Origin: Chimonanthus salicifolius
Taxonomy: Eukaryota > Streptophyta > Magnoliopsida > Laurales > Calycanthaceae
DNA length: 64,000 nt
Assembly (NCBI GenBank): GCA_013350335.1
Contig: CM023540.1
Location: 22,919,175-22,983,174, forward strand
Direction: 5' to 3'
The position numbers and the translations under genes are program-made. Positions 60,685 through 64,000 of the stretch are shown in pieces. The notes under the pieces were generated by a model. The model was not told the DNA's origin. It did no database searches and saw only the letters and a list, made by a program, of their open reading frames with translations. How positions within the stretch are numbered: the stretch's first letter is position 1; each line of letters opens with the position of its first letter.

Positions 60685-61420
60685 CATTGACCTGTTTGTG
60701 ATAGCGCACGATTGGGGAAGTCAATGCATTGATGTCATCTGCGAGTTCAGATCCATATATTCTCTTGTATGCTTGTTTAATCCCCTGTAACTGTGATGGT
60801 GTTCGAGAACAAATTACTTCACTTACTGCCTGTTTATCTACGGACAATTTGCTTAATCCCTGCCCCACTATTGTTGCATCCCTTTCTGCTTCATCAAGCA
60901 TCCACAGAGTAACAGCTCTCTGGGAAACACACGACAGCCAGTATTAATGCAATCACATTACTAAAACATCAACAAGCTGAGTTGGTCCAGCATTATGAGA
61001 GATGGATTTTCATTTAACTTTTCAGACCCAGGTGAGAATGGGACTGAAGATCTTAAAATCCCGTCAAAAAGTCAATTCACGGGTCATGAATATTGAGATT
61101 CATCGATCAATCGGGATAAAAGGTCTGGTTTCACGAAGTTTTAGAGCTTTTGGCGTGTTGATTATGTGCCTAATAATCAATGATTAATACCTTGATGCCA
61201 CTGCAGAATGCTTTGCCAAGGGCGCCTGTCGGATCGAGGCTGAAATTGAGACCGAGTTTCTCACTGATGTCGGATTTTACTGTGGAGCCCAACTCGCTAG
61301 CGATTCGATCGATTAGATGCTCTGAGTACTTGGAGTAGTATTCATCTTGGATGCGGCGACGGTGCTCTGGATCGCGATGGGCTAAAATAAAGATAACCTC
61401 TCCAACGTTGCAGCCTCTTC
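58606..61420 (-). CDS. Annexin, right copy, core exons 2-7; N-terminal exon beyond the window
   Basis: Exons: 61420-61191, 60919-60692, 60546-60520 (27 nt), 60106-59891, exon 6 ending 59152, and 58809-58606. They match the left gene in length and phase, and the last exon is open to TAG ([35 protein letters not shown]). Exon 6 has one base more than the left copy: with the old acceptor (59242) it runs into a stop. The same change makes AATGCAG, whose AG would start the exon at 59229, in phase, at the cost of four residues (ALNA). So the gene may work. Exon 1 should start its donor end near 64039, just outside. As the sixth base of repeat I the GRGC motif replaces the usual GxGT. Confidence 0.82.
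60603..60683. repeat. (GA)n microsatellite, right copy
   Basis: About 80 bp of GA with one or two A interruptions, ten bases inside the intron after exon 3; longer than the left copy's 51 bp. Confidence 0.9.
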
Positions 61421-61539
61421 CTGGATTCAATCCATCACCAGTCACCACACATGCACTTGATGTGAAACAAACATGATTGTGGCTAAAGTAATTCTAGCCG
61501 GGCCGGGCCGGGCCGGCGGGAGTTTAGGCTTGCCTGATC

Positions 61540-61866
61540 CAGGGGTTTAAATCTCGTAAAAATTTGGTTGATATGGCCGAAATTTCGGCCGATTTCTTCT
61601 TTTTTTAAAAAAAAAAACAAATATCAGTTGTGGCCGGGCCAATATCTCGGCCAATATTTGCCTATAATGGACGAATATCGGCCAATATTGACAGATATTT
61701 TTATTTATATTTTTTTTTAAAACAGCCTTTTTAATTTTTTTAAATGAATTTTTTCATAAAAAAAAAAAAGCCACCGAGATTTCCAAAAATAAATAAAATT
61801 TGAAGAGAGAAAGAATTCGCCCGTGAAGTCAGCCAAAATCTCAGTCCGACTGAATTTCTACCCATG
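61540..61866. mobile_element. 327-bp hAT-type MITE in annexin intron 1, right copy only
   Basis: Ends CAGGGGTTTAAAT and ATTTCTACCCATG. Flanks GCCTGATC and GCCTGGGC each differ by one base from GCCTGAGC, the empty site still present at 31651-31658 in the left copy. The interior has CCGAAATTTCGGCCGAT and AATATCGGCCAATATT, so it belongs with the ATCGGCCGAT family. Confidence 0.8.
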
Positions 61867-62741
61867 GCCTGGGCCAGGCTAGAATTACAATTAAAGAGCC
61901 CGAGTCCAATTTCAAGCCCGAAATGTATATGTGGGCATTCCTCTAAGCTACAAAATGAAATATATTTTACATAAATTTTATATTTATATGAAACAACAAT
62001 TAAAGAAAATTTAATTTTATAAAATGTGGCTCAAATTTAGGTTTGTGGGCCAAGCTCAAGCTTTCATGTATTAAACCTTGCTGCAACCTGAATTGTCATT
62101 TGGGCCTGACATTTTAGGCCCAAAATGAGCCCAAACTATTTTTTTTTATACAGCTTAGATCAGGCCTGACTCAAGTTGCACCCCAGGTAATTTTAGTTTG
62201 TCCTAAATTTCAACTCTATGTGCTAAAGGATCTTATTGTGTAATAAACTTTGTAACAGCAATTGATTCCAAATCGAATAGAAAATGAATTAGATGATGAT
62301 GTTGATAGTTAAATAGTATTTCCATAAAAAGACTATAATGGCAAAAGAATATAGCCCCACTGCATAGTGTACAGATTGAAGGCACTAGAGAGAGGTCAAC
62401 CTTCATGAACACAAAGTGAAGAGATAAAAAATGACATGTTAAACTATAGAGAAACTGATGATATACTTTATAAGATGTTCAATTGGAGAAAAAAAAACTC
62501 ACAAAACCGACCGAGATAGATAAGATGATGGTTGATGATGATGATGATGACTATAATGGCAAAGAAGAGATTTTTTGTGTCTTCAAAAGTATCACATCAA
62601 TGTGTATTTTTGTATATTGATTTTTAAAACGAGTCACTTAATCGGCTTTCTACCTTGACTTTTGGTTATTAAATTTTAAAGGCCACTCCCCGTAGATTTA
62701 CCTAGTGTGTGTGGGTAGGAGGCTTGTACATGCCACAAAAA

Positions 62742-63019
62742 TAGGGGTGAAACTCTGGTCGGGTCAGCGGGTCGGGGTCAGGTGGACAAAACAAAAACCT
62801 GCATGGAATTCGGGTCACGTCGGGTTGAGGAATTTTCAAATTACCAAGTCCAACCCGACTCGACCTTGCTAAAATTAGATTAAAATGGGTTTAGAATGTG
62901 GGTCGGATCAGAATTCGAGTCGAGTTGGGTTAGAATTCGAGTCAGGTTGGGTTCCATATTTTATTGACTTGGGTCGGGTTGGGATTTAAGAAACCCGACT
63001 TGACCCAATTTCACCCCTA
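62742..63019. mobile_element. hAT-type MITE, right copy of 32511-32799
   Basis: Ends TAGGGGTGAAAC and ATTTCACCCCTA, 278 bp. Same position within the duplicate as the left copy, so inserted before the duplication. Confidence 0.65.
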
Positions 63020-63681
63020 CGCAAATATTTGTCAGGTGCTCTAAGAGGCCTAAACACCTTGGTCATAAAAAAAATCATTAAAAATTCATCTCTTTAGATT
63101 GAAAGTAGACACAGTGACTTATAGATAGACAAAATTTGAGCCAAAAATCAAATTTTAACCATTTTATCTTAGTCATAAAAACAACTACCATTCTTAAAAT
63201 TCACTAAGATTAGGACAAGGGATGAGTTTGACCACTATGATCATGTTTCTAATAATTGAACTTTAGATTGAAATTTTGTTTACTTGTAGCTCATCGAGTG
63301 TGTAATCTGAATGGTTTCTTTCTTAAAAAACTTTAAGATAATTAAAAAAGAAAAATAGATCAGGTGTACACACATGGCTAAACGGGTCAATAAGTCCAAC
63401 AGATGTTTATGGGCTTATTCAATCAGCTTGATCCCACCCGTTCAGCTAAACGGGTTAAAAACATGGCTCAAAGTGTTACATATGTCAACTCTGTTAATTT
63501 ATGATGGATTCAAGTAGCTCTCAAATTGGGTTTGGACTCATGAAAAGGCTCAACTTTAGATTCTCTGATTATATTTAGTGAAAGTGAGAAAACTCTTCTA
63601 TGAACAGAAGATTCATTGTGCACTTTAATTTATTTATTATTTATTGAGAAATGATAAATTTTACAGCCATTAAAGTGGAAA

Positions 63682-63974
63682 ATTGAGATTTTTTTACCCA
63701 GACCCGCGTTGGATGCTTTATGAGGAGGGTAATAAAAAATGAATACCATAGCAAAGGCAAAAAGGTAATTTTTTTATCCTTATCCTTAATTTACCAAGGG
63801 TAACAAGGGAGGTTACCTCACACCCCCTCATCCAAATGTACAGTGACCACACATGCTGCGTTTGGATGGAGGGTAACTGTTCGTTACCCTTGTGTGGTAA
63901 CTAAGAGTCACTTTTGGAAACTTTTTTATTCAGGGTAACCTCAGATAACCCCTTTAAAAAAGCAGCCATTGAGT
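63682..63974. repeat. Copy-specific repeat near the window end
   Basis: This stretch replaces different sequence at 33495-33885 in the left copy. It holds CTCATCCAAATG and, inverted, GTTTGGATGGAG, plus several GGGTAAC/GTTACCC words, suggesting a MITE. Ends not fixed. Confidence 0.4.
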
Positions 63975-64000
63975 CAGAGTGCTCTGTGAAAATTTGAAAT

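Larger units (their letters stand above)
53430..64000. repeat. Right copy of the segmental tandem duplication
   Basis: Aligns with 22070-34034 and continues past the window. Relative to the left copy it has gained a 754-bp MITE (54264-55017) and a 327-bp MITE (61540-61866), and lost about 1.7 kb downstream of the annexin. Confidence 0.85.

Overview
The window is nuclear DNA of a flowering plant. The evidence is an intron-bearing RCD1/SRO gene, a plant DUF1677 gene, annexin D5-like genes, Copia, LINE, SINE, TRIM and hAT/Mutator-type repeats, and AT-rich intergenic DNA. The species cannot be named from sequence alone. There is no bacterial or organellar gene content.

Layout. 1-5 kb: repeats, a proline-rich broken ORF region with two tandem duplications, and a LINE 3' end. 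5.2-12.6 kb (minus): an RCD1/SRO-type gene (WWE, PARP-like and RST domains over five exons). Its 5-kb third intron holds a 5'-truncated LINE with a perfect 18-bp target duplication. Its first ATG is out of frame with the WWE domain. 13-22 kb: AT-rich intergenic DNA with decayed repeats. From about 22.07 kb to at least 34.03 kb, and again from about 53.43 kb to the window end, runs a segmental tandem duplication (period about 30-31 kb, roughly 93-97% identity by eye). It carries a TRIM element, a DUF1677 gene and an annexin gene.

The annexin gene is the most unusual gene here. Its first exon (34073-35033) encodes 320 residues: an acidic stretch, a short helical stretch, then 13-residue proline-rich repeats. 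It ends with the normal annexin N-terminal motif and splices in phase to the annexin core. Plant annexins usually have a very short N-terminus. Both duplicates carry a one-base change in the C-terminal half of the core. The left copy has a frameshift and stop in its last exon. The right copy has a frameshift in exon 6, but a new AG could act as acceptor and restore the frame. The N-terminal exon of the right copy would lie just beyond base 64000.

Between the duplicates lies a complete, very young LTR retrotransposon (37144-46359, minus strand): 1947-bp LTRs with one difference, 5-bp target duplication, initiator-Met PBS, PPT and a 507-codon gag, but no pol. A coiled-coil gag, a repeated LTR palindrome and a series of PPT-like tracts fit a non-autonomous Sirevirus-type (SIRE/Maximus) Copia element. 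Around it are a LINE RNase H 3' end, a 400-bp Mutator-type MITE with 9-bp target duplications, several hAT-type MITEs (one family with ATCGGCCGAT palindromes), a foldback repeat, a solo LTR and tRNA-derived SINEs. Because many insertions sit in only one duplicate, the region can be ordered in time: TRIM, SINE and one hAT MITE before duplication; other hAT MITEs after it; the gag-only retrotransposon last.
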